A stretch of 64,000 nt of DNA, taken from Acidimicrobiales bacterium (GTDB taxonomy: Bacteria; Actinomycetota; Acidimicrobiia; Acidimicrobiales; SZUA-35). The stretch spans positions 62,001-126,000 of the forward strand of contig JAHDDW010000009.1 of NCBI GenBank assembly GCA_020629155.1, in the 5' to 3' direction. Shown here piece by piece: positions 15,435 to 24,126 of the stretch (positions within the stretch are counted from its first letter, which is position 1; each line of letters starts with the position of its first letter). Below the pieces are notes generated by a model. It saw only the letters and a list, made by a program, of their open reading frames with translations, was not told where the DNA came from and made no database searches. Position numbers and translations under genes: made by a program.

Positions 15435-17933
15435 ATGGAATCGTTGTCGCTTGAAAAATTTTCTTCACTGTTAGGAGGTTCGTTGACGCTTCCGCAAACA
15501 GCAAGCGTTAGTGAATTATCTGTCGAAAATGTTTCGATACATAGTGATCGCATTGCTAGCAACTGCGTCTTTTTTGCTTTGAAAGGAGCACGAGGGGACG
15601 GGCACAACCATATCGACGCTGCGATCGCTAATGGCTGCGCAGCGGTGGTGACAACTGATGAATACCAAAGCACTATAGATAAACAACTAGCAGTTCCACA
15701 CATCGCTGTGCCTGAACCGCTTGCCGCACTGCAAAAACTTGCCGCTTGGTGGCGCACTCAGCTTGACAAGACGAAAGTCATAGCAATCACAGGGAGCACA
15801 GGAAAAACTATCACAAAAGATGCGCTTGTTCATCTTTGCACGCCTCATTTCCGAACGTATGGAAGTCCAGGCAGTTTTAATAGCCAGCTCGGCGTACCAC
15901 TTGCCCTCTTGGAATGTCCACGAACGGCTGAGTTTGCTTTTATCGAAGTAGCGGCGTCGCAGCCAGGCGAAATGGAGACCCTCGCTCCCCTTGTTGCTGC
16001 CGACCATGTGGTTATCACCAACGTCAACACACGATGGCAACACAATTTCACTAGCCGACACCACCAGATCACTGAAATGTTTACCATCGCAAATGTTGGA
16101 TCATCTGGCTGGATAGTTGCTCCAGGTGACGAAAGTGTTGCTCAAGCCGCTAGTAAAGTACCACAAAAACGTTGCTATACAAATATCGATGATCGACTCT
16201 GCCGTTTTGAAAGCAACGCCTACAGTAACGACGGCGTAACAGCAAAAGCTATCTTCCCAAGTGGCGCAAGAGTTCCAGTTACGTTCGCAACCCACCTCAT
16301 TGATTTAGCGCAAGACATACAGCTTGCGGCAAGTGTGGCGCATCTTTTAGGGGTAGATGAATCGTCGATTCTTCGTGGATTGGCTGGCTACTCCCCCACA
16401 GCCATGCGTACTGAGCTGTGGCGGTCTCCTAAAGGTTTCACGATTATGCGTGCTGGCACAACACCTGATCCGCTATCGTTTGCCTCAGCTATCGAAGCGG
16501 CACAAAATATTGTGACACGAACTGGTAAAACCTATTTTGTGTTAGGCATGCCTGAAACACCGTGGACTAGTGATCAGATAGCCGATTTTACTAGCGCACT
16601 TGCAGCTCATCAGCAGCTCTCGGTTTATGGATTCGATACCGAGCTACATCGAACGATAGCTGCTAGCCTGAAATCTTCAGGCCAAAATACGGTCGACCTA
16701 GCATCATCAGTTGAAGCTTTAAGCAAAACCCTTCTCGCTCTTTTAGCTCCAGGCGATGTTTGTCTGATACAAAGCCCAAAAGATAAAGAACTTGCTGAGT
16801 TAGGCAACGTGATCATAGATGCACTGGCACCTAACCGCTTACACGTTGACCTTTCGGCGTTGGAACACAACGTTACTGCGTTTCGAAAAATTGTTGGACC
16901 AAACGTTAAAATAACTGCGATGGTGAAAGCCCTTGCCTATGGTTCAGACGCAACTGCAATAAGCCATGCACTAGAGCGTATCGGTATCGACTATTTTGGT
17001 GTATCGACTATCGACGAAGGAGTCCAGCTTCGTCAAAGTGGCATTAGTAAACCTATTATGGCAATGCTTGCGACCGATACTGAAATAGAAAAAGCCTATC
17101 GCAGTGACATAGAACCAGTGGTCTACTCCCCCGCTGTGCTAGAACTTGTTTTGCAGCAAGGCAATGCTGGGCGCCAAACAACTGTGCATCTAGAAGTTAA
17201 CTCTGGGATGAACCGTGCAGGACTAAAACCTGATGCCGCAAAAGCTGCACTAGACCGTCTAGCGGCGGCACCTAATGTGACAGTAGCTGGTTTAATGACA
17301 CATATGTGTTGTGCTGACGAACCGCAGAAAGACTCTGTAACTGTAATGCAACATGCACGCTACCAAAGCGTTGTCGACTATGCGCACCAAATTGGGTTAA
17401 ACCCTATTTGTCATGCAGCTAATTCAGCTGCCAGTGTTCGATTCAAAGATATGCATTTTGATATGGTGCGCATTGGTTTAGGGCTTTACGGGTTATACCC
17501 AGATCACACTGAAGGCCTTATCGATCTTAAACCAGTGGCTCGTTTTATGAGTCGTCTTGTGCAGATCATCGATGTTCCTGAAGGCGAAGGTGTCGGCTAT
17601 GGGCATACCTTTACTGCCCCATCAGGAGGGGCACGAATTGGGGTTATACCTGCTGGCTATTTCGACGGTATGCAACGGCTTTTTTCAAACAAGAGTTACG
17701 TTGTTATCGCTGGAAAACGTTGCCCTATGGTTGGCAACATTTCGATGGATTCGATGACTGTTGACGTTTCTGACTGTGAAGAAGCGGTGGTCGGATCAGA
17801 TGTTTTACTTTATGGAAAGCTCGACGGTCACAGCGTTGCTATGGAGACAGTCGCCGATTCAGCGCAAACTATCCCTTATGAGCTTGCTGTCAAAGTCGGG
17901 CCTCGTGTCCAACGTATTTTCTCTTGGCATTAA
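15435..17933 (+). CDS. MurF-alanine racemase fusion
   Basis: An 832-aa fusion. Residues ~1-455 are a MurF-like ligase: IHSDRIASNCVFFALKGARG, then ITGSTGKTITKDAL (P-loop) and ITNVNTRWQHNF. The usual D-x-Y-N-A-N-P motif is replaced by RAGTTPDPLSF. Residues ~460-832 are alanine racemase: RLHVDLSALEHN, MVKALAYGSD with the PLP Lys, EGVGYGHTFTAP with the catalytic Tyr, and MVGNISMDSMTVDV. The racemase makes D-Ala; MurF adds D-Ala-D-Ala to the UDP-MurNAc-tripeptide. The ATG at 15435 follows AAAGGA at a 4-nt spacing; an upstream extension to 15249 lacks family sequence. The ligase half may be catalytically weak or structural. Confidence 0.88.
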   Translation: MESLSLEKFSSLLGGSLTLPQTASVSELSVENVSIHSDRIASNCVFFALKGARGDGHNHIDAAIANGCAAVVTTDEYQSTIDKQLAVPHIAVPEPLAALQKLAAWWRTQLDKTKVIAITGSTGKTITKDALVHLCTPHFRTYGSPGSFNSQLGVPLALLECPRTAEFAFIEVAASQPGEMETLAPLVAADHVVITNVNTRWQHNFTSRHHQITEMFTIANVGSSGWIVAPGDESVAQAASKVPQKRCYTNIDDRLCRFESNAYSNDGVTAKAIFPSGARVPVTFATHLIDLAQDIQLAASVAHLLGVDESSILRGLAGYSPTAMRTELWRSPKGFTIMRAGTTPDPLSFASAIEAAQNIVTRTGKTYFVLGMPETPWTSDQIADFTSALAAHQQLSVYGFDTELHRTIAASLKSSGQNTVDLASSVEALSKTLLALLAPGDVCLIQSPKDKELAELGNVIIDALAPNRLHVDLSALEHNVTAFRKIVGPNVKITAMVKALAYGSDATAISHALERIGIDYFGVSTIDEGVQLRQSGISKPIMAMLATDTEIEKAYRSDIEPVVYSPAVLELVLQQGNAGRQTTVHLEVNSGMNRAGLKPDAAKAALDRLAAAPNVTVAGLMTHMCCADEPQKDSVTVMQHARYQSVVDYAHQIGLNPICHAANSAASVRFKDMHFDMVRIGLGLYGLYPDHTEGLIDLKPVARFMSRLVQIIDVPEGEGVGYGHTFTAPSGGARIGVIPAGYFDGMQRLFSNKSYVVIAGKRCPMVGNISMDSMTVDVSDCEEAVVGSDVLLYGKLDGHSVAMETVADSAQTIPYELAVKVGPRVQRIFSWH

Positions 17934-17945
17934 ACGTACCAAGAG
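17921..17945. terminator. Hairpin between convergent stop codons
   Basis: CTCTTGG (17921-17927) pairs with CCAAGAG (17939-17945) over an 11-nt loop containing the murF-alr stop. It lies at the junction with the GH64 gene and may act on both strands. There is no strong T run. Confidence 0.5.
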
Positions 17946-19361
17946 TTACCAGCCAACTTCGATAGTTACTTTTTCTGGGCTTGTTGAATGAAGCGACGGA
18001 CTATATTCAGAAACATCATCGTAAGAGAAACCATATGCTAGGTTGTCGATGCTGTGCCGATGCCAAAATTCTGCGTAAGAATTTGACGCTAGCCCTTCTG
18101 GGTGAAAGGCATCATGGTTCTGCCATTCCTCTGGTGTATCTGCTACTCGCCTGTTGAGAGCTGCAGTCATTTGTGCTTGAATTTGCAGCTGATCAATATG
18201 GCCGTTATCGGCAGGTGCACCTTGTTTATCATCAAGCAGACCATTGCCGAGCATCGCCATTTCGGTTGTTGGCTTGCCGTTAATGAAATATGGCCCAGCG
18301 CCATCGTCTTCGCGAGTGAAAGAAAACACATCTCCCGAAACCCTGCCGCGATAGGTGCCACTTTGAATAGTAAACACAAGATCTTCAGAACGATATTTTT
18401 CCCACACTTCGTCGATATAACTGTCTAAATACGTGCCGTTTGGTTCTCCTACTTTGAAGGTACTGTGGGCTGGCGCTATGATTCTTTGCGGCACCGCAGG
18501 GTCATAGAGGCTTGTAAATTCTGTAGGCACTTCTTCATTAAACGCTTTGATGAGTTCATCTCTTGATTCAAATTCGCCAACAGTCCGGTCATAGCCACCG
18601 CCGCCTTCTAAGCGAAGCCGAACAGGAAACCCAAAATGGTCGACACGAGATGTGTTAACAAATATGCCTAAGTCCTCAACGATAGCCATCTCAGCGAAGT
18701 CAAAATAAATATCATGATTAGGGTCGCTTGGATTCTCAACATTTGCCCCAGCGTACGCTATTTCTCCAGCGTCGTTGACATTAACTTGCAGATACATCGG
18801 TGACCCTACAGAAAGAAACAGCCTAGCTGAATCTATCGGGTCGATTGTGGTGGCATCGAGCTCAGCTATCGTGTGGAAATAATTAGTATAGTCCAGACCA
18901 TCTTTTGTCAAAGCGCCATTATCTGCAAGCGCCATCTCCTTAGCAGAACCATCTTTTTGTATATGAACAAAGTTGCCGCTTGCTGGATCTCTACCCACTA
19001 TGGCCCAATAGATTTGATCGTCGCTGTACTGCGAGTTTGTTTTGTTCAGAATTTCAAAGGTTGTTTTTTTATCCCATGGATAGTCGCCATCGTCACCATC
19101 TGACTGCGTTAACGTTGGCTGTTTTGGTGAATTTTTTTCTTTCTGAACTGAAGTGCCATTAGATGCAGTCGTAGTATCTGCTCCATCTAATGTTGGAGTT
19201 GGCAGCGATTCAGGCGCTGGCACTGTAGGGTTTGCTTTATCATCTGTTTTGATAGAAGAACCGTACAGAACAACCGCCAGAACGGCGACTAGCACAATGG
19301 CGGCGGCACCTACAATAAAGGTGAAGACTTTAGAGTTAGAAGAAGATATATCATCAGACAT
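17946..19361 (-). CDS. Membrane-anchored GH64-type beta-1,3-glucanase
   Basis: A 471-aa protein: a short cytoplasmic N-terminus, one helix (VFTFIVGAAAIVLVAVLAVV), a ~60-residue Pro/Thr/Ser linker, then a ~370-residue extracellular domain. The domain follows glycoside hydrolase family 64: YWAIVGRDPASGNFVHI, DIYFDFAEMAIVEDLGIFVN with the probable catalytic Glu, TSRVDHFGFPVRLR with the Asp, RIIAPAHSTF, and a C-terminal YGFSYDDVSEYSP block. GH64 enzymes cut beta-1,3-glucan, releasing laminaripentaose. Secreted forms are usual; a membrane-tethered one suggests local digestion of algal or fungal glucan. It converges on murF-alr. Confidence 0.8.
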   Translation of the reverse strand: MSDDISSSNSKVFTFIVGAAAIVLVAVLAVVLYGSSIKTDDKANPTVPAPESLPTPTLDGADTTTASNGTSVQKEKNSPKQPTLTQSDGDDGDYPWDKKTTFEILNKTNSQYSDDQIYWAIVGRDPASGNFVHIQKDGSAKEMALADNGALTKDGLDYTNYFHTIAELDATTIDPIDSARLFLSVGSPMYLQVNVNDAGEIAYAGANVENPSDPNHDIYFDFAEMAIVEDLGIFVNTSRVDHFGFPVRLRLEGGGGYDRTVGEFESRDELIKAFNEEVPTEFTSLYDPAVPQRIIAPAHSTFKVGEPNGTYLDSYIDEVWEKYRSEDLVFTIQSGTYRGRVSGDVFSFTREDDGAGPYFINGKPTTEMAMLGNGLLDDKQGAPADNGHIDQLQIQAQMTAALNRRVADTPEEWQNHDAFHPEGLASNSYAEFWHRHSIDNLAYGFSYDDVSEYSPSLHSTSPEKVTIEVGW

Positions 19362-19498
19362 AGTTGTAGAATATCAAATAAAGTAAACCATAAATACCTC
19401 CTAGATTACAAGCATGTAAATTCTCGAACGACTTGCTTCATTTCATCAGAGGATTATCCCAAATAGTCGTGTTACTCTATCCAGGAGAGGCAAGGCTC

Positions 19499-19504
19499 TA
19501 TAGT
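19499..19504 (+). promoter_or_regulatory. -10 element TATAGT, leaderless spacing
   Basis: TATAGT ends 7 nt before the ATG at 19512, so the promoter of the truncated GNAT gene seems preserved. Confidence 0.45.
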
Positions 19505-19511
19505 TAGACAC

Positions 19512-19664
19512 ATGATAGACGTTAGAAAAGCGCAGCCGAAAGATCTTCAAGCTATTCAAAAACTTAACCAGCAGCTATTTTGCTACGAGCTGTCAGAAAT
19601 CGAAAATGATAACTGGAATTTTGACTGGCCATATGGTGAGGACGGCGAGAAGAATTTTAATTAA
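19512..19664 (+). pseudogene. GNAT acetyltransferase fragment, 50 codons
   Basis: The frame reads MIDVRKAQPKDLQAIQKLNQ and continues for 50 residues to a TAA at 19662-19664. This is the first strand and helix of a GNAT N-acetyltransferase (IRKA..DL..I..L...L). The acetyl-CoA binding motif (Q/RxxGxG/A) and the C-terminal strands are absent. The fragment ends 7 bp before the 3' end of the sigma factor gene. I infer a remnant whose 3' part was lost by deletion. Confidence 0.6.
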
Positions 19665-19671
19665 AAGATAT

Positions 19672-20724
19672 CTAAAGCAGGTAGTCGCGCAAACGGTCGC
19701 TACGTAGCGGGTGACGTAACTTCGCAAGTGTTTTGGATTCGATTTGTCGGACTCGCTCCCGGGTGACGCCAAAGGCAGCACCAACTTCTTCTAGGGTGCG
19801 TGGACGGCCGTCTTCGAGGCCGAAACGCAGTCTCAACACGTCAGATTCCCGATCAGAAAGGCCAGCCAACACATCTTCAACAGAATCTTCAAGCAAGCTT
19901 CGAGCTGCCTGTTCTAAAGGCGCTGGCGCTTTATCAGGAATAAAGTCAGCCATCGACCCATCATCATCTTCACCAAGAGGGGTGTCTAAAGAGATAGGGT
20001 CTTGCTTCGCTAGCTGTAAGATTTCGCTGACTTTCGCTTCTGTCATATCGACATGTTTTGCCAGCTCGGCCATCGTTGGCTCTTCGCCAAGTTTCTGACT
20101 CAAACTACGTTTTGTGCGCAGCACACGATTCATTGTTTCAGACATATGAACTGGAATGCGAATCGTTCGTGACTGGTCTGAAATAGCGCGTGTTATAGCT
20201 TGACGGATCCACCAGGTTGCATACGTCGAGAATTTGAACCCTTTCTCATAGTCAAATTTTTGCACTGCACGCATTAAGCCTACGTTGCCTTCTTGGATGA
20301 GGTCAAGCAGCGGCACTCCCCTACCTAAATAACGTTTAGCAATCGAAACAACAAGCCGCAGGTTCGCAGATGTTAACATATCAGTAGCAGCGTCGCCGTC
20401 AGAAACAAGCCGACGCAATCTGCGTTTTTCTTTAATTGGAAATGAATCCCAGCTGTCATCCACTGAGGCTTCAGCCACTTCGTTTGCTGCTTTTAGACCG
20501 TTTTCGATACGCCTAGCCAAATCAATTTCTTCTGCGGCGCTTAAAAGTGGGACTTTGCCAATTTCACGCAGATACATCTTTATCGGGTCTGATGAAAGGC
20601 TTGCCTGTGACAGCGCAGCTGAAGCAACCCGTTTTGTGTCTGTCTTACGGCGGTTTCGTTTCTCTGCACCGTCATGCTTTGTATCAGAGGCGGTATCTGC
20701 TAACTCTTTTTGTTTACTGGCCAT
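19672..20724 (-). CDS. rpoD: Principal RNA polymerase sigma factor (RpoD/SigA/HrdB type)
   Basis: A 350-aa group 1/2 sigma-70 factor. Region 1.2 ([20 protein letters not shown]), region 2 ([20 protein letters not shown], then [20 protein letters not shown] and [13 protein letters not shown]), region 3 and region 4 ([20 protein letters not shown]) are complete. It directs RNA polymerase to -35/-10 promoters, so it should read the TTGACA/TAnnnT promoters seen in this window. The N-terminal region 1.1 is short and Lys/Asp-rich. Its start overlaps the end of dnaG by 11 bp, the classic dnaG-rpoD order. Confidence 0.93.
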   Translation of the reverse strand: MASKQKELADTASDTKHDGAEKRNRRKTDTKRVASAALSQASLSSDPIKMYLREIGKVPLLSAAEEIDLARRIENGLKAANEVAEASVDDSWDSFPIKEKRRLRRLVSDGDAATDMLTSANLRLVVSIAKRYLGRGVPLLDLIQEGNVGLMRAVQKFDYEKGFKFSTYATWWIRQAITRAISDQSRTIRIPVHMSETMNRVLRTKRSLSQKLGEEPTMAELAKHVDMTEAKVSEILQLAKQDPISLDTPLGEDDDGSMADFIPDKAPAPLEQAARSLLEDSVEDVLAGLSDRESDVLRLRFGLEDGRPRTLEEVGAAFGVTRERVRQIESKTLAKLRHPLRSDRLRDYLL

Positions 20725-22489
20725 CGCTAACCTGACTTTCTGGATTTAACCATGCAACCAATGTGTGCACCGCTTCAGCTTGTGTGTCATTTTGACGAAG
20801 CTCCTCTAAACGTAGACGAAACCAGGTGTGTTGAGCAACAACCTCGGAAGAAAATCCGTCAGTGACCATTTCGGCTCGACTTGCATCCATCAAACGCTGA
20901 ATATATGAGCTCCAAAGTAGTGCCGCCACATCGATAGCCTCTGCGTCTGTTTCTTCCACAGAAAGCCGCTGTAACACTTCGGCAACTTCTGGCCCTCCCG
21001 ATGCGATCGCTTCATGGAACGTGGCTGATGTGGCGATGTGATGGTAGGCCGTTGCATACAGCTCATCGGTAAAGAGTTCGGGGGCAAGCACTGCTGCTAT
21101 TTCTTCTTTGCGACTGCTGGCAACTTTCAACGCTTCATACTCTGGGGTGTAGCGAGATGTGCTACTGTCCACATGCTTAGGACGTGCTTGCGATTGCACA
21201 GGCGAGGAAGACCGTTTTTTGAGTTGTTTACGCAAGATATCAGGTTGTAGGCGTGCACGGCTTGCTATCTGCATTGTGTATTGATCTTGCACGAGTGGGT
21301 CAGGATGTTCACGGACCATTTCTAGTGCTTTTTCTGCAAAACGGGCGCGGCCTTCAACGGTGGTGGCGTCTGACTTTTCGAAAAGACGATCGATGCGAAA
21401 TGCTAAAAAAGGTTTCGCTTCTGCAACTGCGCGCTGTAACTCGGCAGGTTTTTTGACCCCTAAATCGCCTGGGTCAACCCCTGGCGGCAGGTCTGCAACA
21501 TACACGTCTATTTCGTAGGATTTTTCCCACTCATAGAAACGCTCAGCAGCGTTCTGGCCAGCTTTGTCGGCGTCGAACGCTAAGATAACTTTGCTGGTGA
21601 ATCGTTTCAACAGCTTTACGTGGTCTTGCGTTAACGACGTGCCACAGGTCGCTACCGCTGTTTGCAAACCAGCACACGAGAACCCGATCACGTCAGTGTA
21701 GCCTTCGCAGATAAGCACCTGGTTTGTAGTAACAATATCTTTCTTAGCGGCATCTAACGAATACAAGATCCGACTTTTGGAATAGATGGTCGACTCGGAC
21801 GAGTTTTTATATTTCGCGGCGTCTGCCGCAGCGCCTGGCATGATGCGTCCACCGAAACCAACAGGTTCGCCTTGCACATCGTTGATAGGAAACATGATCC
21901 GCGCACGAAAAGCGTCTTGTTGGCGGTTGCGGCGGTTCACAAACCCAAGGCCGCTTTCTGTCAAGTCTGTGTTAGAGACCCGCAGCGCTTTGGCGAGTGA
22001 ATCCCAATTGTCGGGTGCCCACCCAATTTGGAAACGGCGTACTATTTCGCCACTCAAACCACGCTGCCGAAGATAGCTTCTGGCTGCGCCAGCGTCTTTA
22101 TCGTTTAGTAGCCGTTCATGATACCACTGTGCTGCTTTGCCAACAATTTTTTGTAGCTCCTTACGGCGACGGCGGTCTTCACCTTCGTTCGAGTCTGTGT
22201 AGCGAAGCGTAACACCTGCTTTGGAGGCAAGAAATTCAACCGCAGCGACAAAATCAAGCTGCTCCTTTTCACGAACAAACGTGATCATGTCGCCTTTGGC
22301 TGCACAGCCGAAACAGTAATACAAGCCTTCTTCAGCGTTTAAAGAAAACGACGGGCTTTTCTCTGAATGAAATGGACACAAACCTTGGAAACGTCGACCG
22401 CTTCGTCGCAGCTGTGTGTATTGAGACACGATTGCAACAGCATCGGTTGTGTCTCTCACTCTTGCTATGTCTTCGTCGACGATACCCAC
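20714..22489 (-). CDS. dnaG: DNA primase
   Basis: A 591-aa primase. The N-terminal CHC2 zinc finger is [11 protein letters not shown]...[11 protein letters not shown] (residues ~40-66). The TOPRIM core has [13 protein letters not shown] and LAFDADKAG, binding Mg2+ for RNA primer synthesis. The C-terminal ~200 residues are the poorly conserved helicase-interacting part. The start is the GTG at 22489, set by a TAGGCT -10 7 nt upstream. It is translationally coupled to the sigma factor gene (11-bp overlap). Primers made here start each Okazaki fragment. Confidence 0.94.
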   Translation of the reverse strand: MGIVDEDIARVRDTTDAVAIVSQYTQLRRSGRRFQGLCPFHSEKSPSFSLNAEEGLYYCFGCAAKGDMITFVREKEQLDFVAAVEFLASKAGVTLRYTDSNEGEDRRRRKELQKIVGKAAQWYHERLLNDKDAGAARSYLRQRGLSGEIVRRFQIGWAPDNWDSLAKALRVSNTDLTESGLGFVNRRNRQQDAFRARIMFPINDVQGEPVGFGGRIMPGAAADAAKYKNSSESTIYSKSRILYSLDAAKKDIVTTNQVLICEGYTDVIGFSCAGLQTAVATCGTSLTQDHVKLLKRFTSKVILAFDADKAGQNAAERFYEWEKSYEIDVYVADLPPGVDPGDLGVKKPAELQRAVAEAKPFLAFRIDRLFEKSDATTVEGRARFAEKALEMVREHPDPLVQDQYTMQIASRARLQPDILRKQLKKRSSSPVQSQARPKHVDSSTSRYTPEYEALKVASSRKEEIAAVLAPELFTDELYATAYHHIATSATFHEAIASGGPEVAEVLQRLSVEETDAEAIDVAALLWSSYIQRLMDASRAEMVTDGFSSEVVAQHTWFRLRLEELRQNDTQAEAVHTLVAWLNPESQVSDGQ

Positions 22490-22496
22490 TGCTCTA

Positions 22497-22502
22497 AGCC
22501 TA
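22497..22502 (-). promoter_or_regulatory. -10 element TAGGCT, leaderless spacing
   Basis: On the minus strand TAGGCT ends 7 nt before the GTG of dnaG at 22489. Confidence 0.5.
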
Positions 22503-22610
22503 GCAGGCTCAGCGATTAACTCTGGCCAGTTGCTGAACGATCAGTTGAACCTGCCTCTATCTTTCTTGTCCAGTAGAGAAAAATGCCTGTTGTAGCGAAT
22601 GGCTTCTATC

Positions 22611-23330
22611 TTACGACATTTGGCTATAGACCGCTGACGATGTGAGTTTTCTTTCTATATGTTGCTCTATCATCTGTGACGCAAGCGTTTCAAGCTCGCG
22701 CGCTACTGGGCCTGCTGTTGTTTCAAGAACAGCACGAACTTGACCAGAAAAAATAAGTTCAAGTGCGGCTAACGCTTGCTGAGAAATAGCCGACCCGCGA
22801 CGACAATTTGAGCATAACGCTCCCCCTTCATAGAGCTGAAACGCCACTAACGGACCTTTGCTCCCACAACTTGCACAGTGAGAAACCAGCGGCTGGACCC
22901 CTTCAAGCGCTAAAAGCTTCGCAATAAAAGCTGGGACAAGTACGGAGGTATTTTTACGGTTCAACTCACGAAGCGCCCCAACAAGCAATGTAAACATGGC
23001 AGGGTTCGCTTCTTGTTCTTGGCAGCACCGGTCAACTGATTCTAAAAAAATGGCTGCCTTCGCATAGGCATCAATATCATTACGAATGTCGACATAGGTC
23101 TCGACACGCTCAGCTTGGGTCACAATGTCAAGATTGCGGCCTTCATGCAGCTGCACGCTAATAAACGCGCCTGGCTCTAGTCGAGCACCGAACTTGCTTT
23201 TCGTCCGCCGCACCCCTTTGGCTACTGCACGGACTTTGCCGCGAGCTAGACAAAACAGCACGACAATCTTGTCGGCCTCAGCAAGTTTATAGTTCCTTAA
23301 AACTATCGCTTGATCTCGATACGAAGCCAC
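22611..23330 (-). CDS. recO: DNA repair protein RecO
   Basis: A 239-aa RecO. The N-terminal OB fold starts ASYRDQAIVLRNYKLAEADK; the helical C-terminal domain holds a four-cysteine zinc finger (CASCGSKGP...CSNCRRG, residues ~152-178). RecO loads RecA onto SSB-coated gaps with RecR in the RecFOR pathway. The start is the GTG at 23330. It lies 11 bp after uppS and is probably cotranscribed with it, as in other actinobacteria. Confidence 0.92.
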   Translation of the reverse strand: MASYRDQAIVLRNYKLAEADKIVVLFCLARGKVRAVAKGVRRTKSKFGARLEPGAFISVQLHEGRNLDIVTQAERVETYVDIRNDIDAYAKAAIFLESVDRCCQEQEANPAMFTLLVGALRELNRKNTSVLVPAFIAKLLALEGVQPLVSHCASCGSKGPLVAFQLYEGGALCSNCRRGSAISQQALAALELIFSGQVRAVLETTAGPVARELETLASQMIEQHIERKLTSSAVYSQMS

Positions 23331-23341
23331 AAGACGCTAGG

Positions 23342-24061
23342 CTAGCTGCTTAAACCGCCGAAACGTCGATTCCTGCCCTGGAACTCGACGACAGCATCAA
23401 ACAAATGCGTGCGCCTCATGTCAGGCCAAAACGTTTCTAGAAAAATCAGTTCAGCATACGCCGATTGCCAAATCAGATAGTTCGAAATTCGATATTCGCC
23501 CGATGTTCTGATCCACAAATCGACTTCAGGCATCTCGGGGTCATACAAATGTTTTGAAATCATGTCGGCAGTAACTGAACTAGCAGAAACATTTTTTTCA
23601 ACAATCTGCTTCACTGCATCAACAATTTCGGCTTGCGCCCCATAGTTGAAAGCAATTGTTAACGTCAAACGACGATTGCCAGCAGTCAGCGCTGTTGATT
23701 CGTCCATCTGTTTAAGTAAACGCTTTGGCACTCGGCGATCACGGCGGCCTATAAATCGGATACGAACGCCCATATCGTTGAGCTCATCACGACGACGAAC
23801 AAGAATAGACTCGTTAAACTGCATCAGAAAACGAACCTCATCGACTGGTCGACGCCAATTCTCGGTCGAGAACGCATACAACGTTAGCCATTCGACGCCC
23901 ATATCTAAAGCGCCTTCGATAACGTCCATCAGCGCTTCTTCGCCAGCAGCGTGCCCATCGGTCCGCTTCAGGTTACGTTGCTTAGCCCAACGGCCATTTC
24001 CGTCCATCACACAAGCAATGTGCTTCGGCAAACGCTTTTTATCAACTTTTTCCAAACTCAT
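23342..24061 (-). CDS. uppS: Undecaprenyl (isoprenyl) diphosphate synthase
   Basis: A 239-aa cis-prenyltransferase. HIACVMDGNGRWAKQRNLKR contains the catalytic Asp; YAFSTENWRRP and DLWIRTSGEYRISNYL are the other signature blocks. It condenses isopentenyl diphosphate units into the long-chain polyprenyl carrier for peptidoglycan and polysaccharide precursors. I chose the ATG at 24061 (MSLEKVDKK). A GTG at 24076 would add five residues. It is the first gene of the uppS-recO pair, with the Thr-rich membrane protein gene upstream on the same strand. Confidence 0.92.
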   Translation of the reverse strand: MSLEKVDKKRLPKHIACVMDGNGRWAKQRNLKRTDGHAAGEEALMDVIEGALDMGVEWLTLYAFSTENWRRPVDEVRFLMQFNESILVRRRDELNDMGVRIRFIGRRDRRVPKRLLKQMDESTALTAGNRRLTLTIAFNYGAQAEIVDAVKQIVEKNVSASSVTADMISKHLYDPEMPEVDLWIRTSGEYRISNYLIWQSAYAELIFLETFWPDMRRTHLFDAVVEFQGRNRRFGGLSS

Positions 24062-24126
24062 ACTAAGCCAATGCACACTAGACGACGAAGATTGTTAATT
24101 CTATAGAAAGTATACAGGGTCAGTGG

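Noticed and set aside
22490-22610. tRNA or other structured RNA in the dnaG-recO spacer
   Set aside because: Short GC-rich segments were checked, but no cloverleaf or conserved T-loop sequence was found. No tRNA was recognised anywhere in the window.
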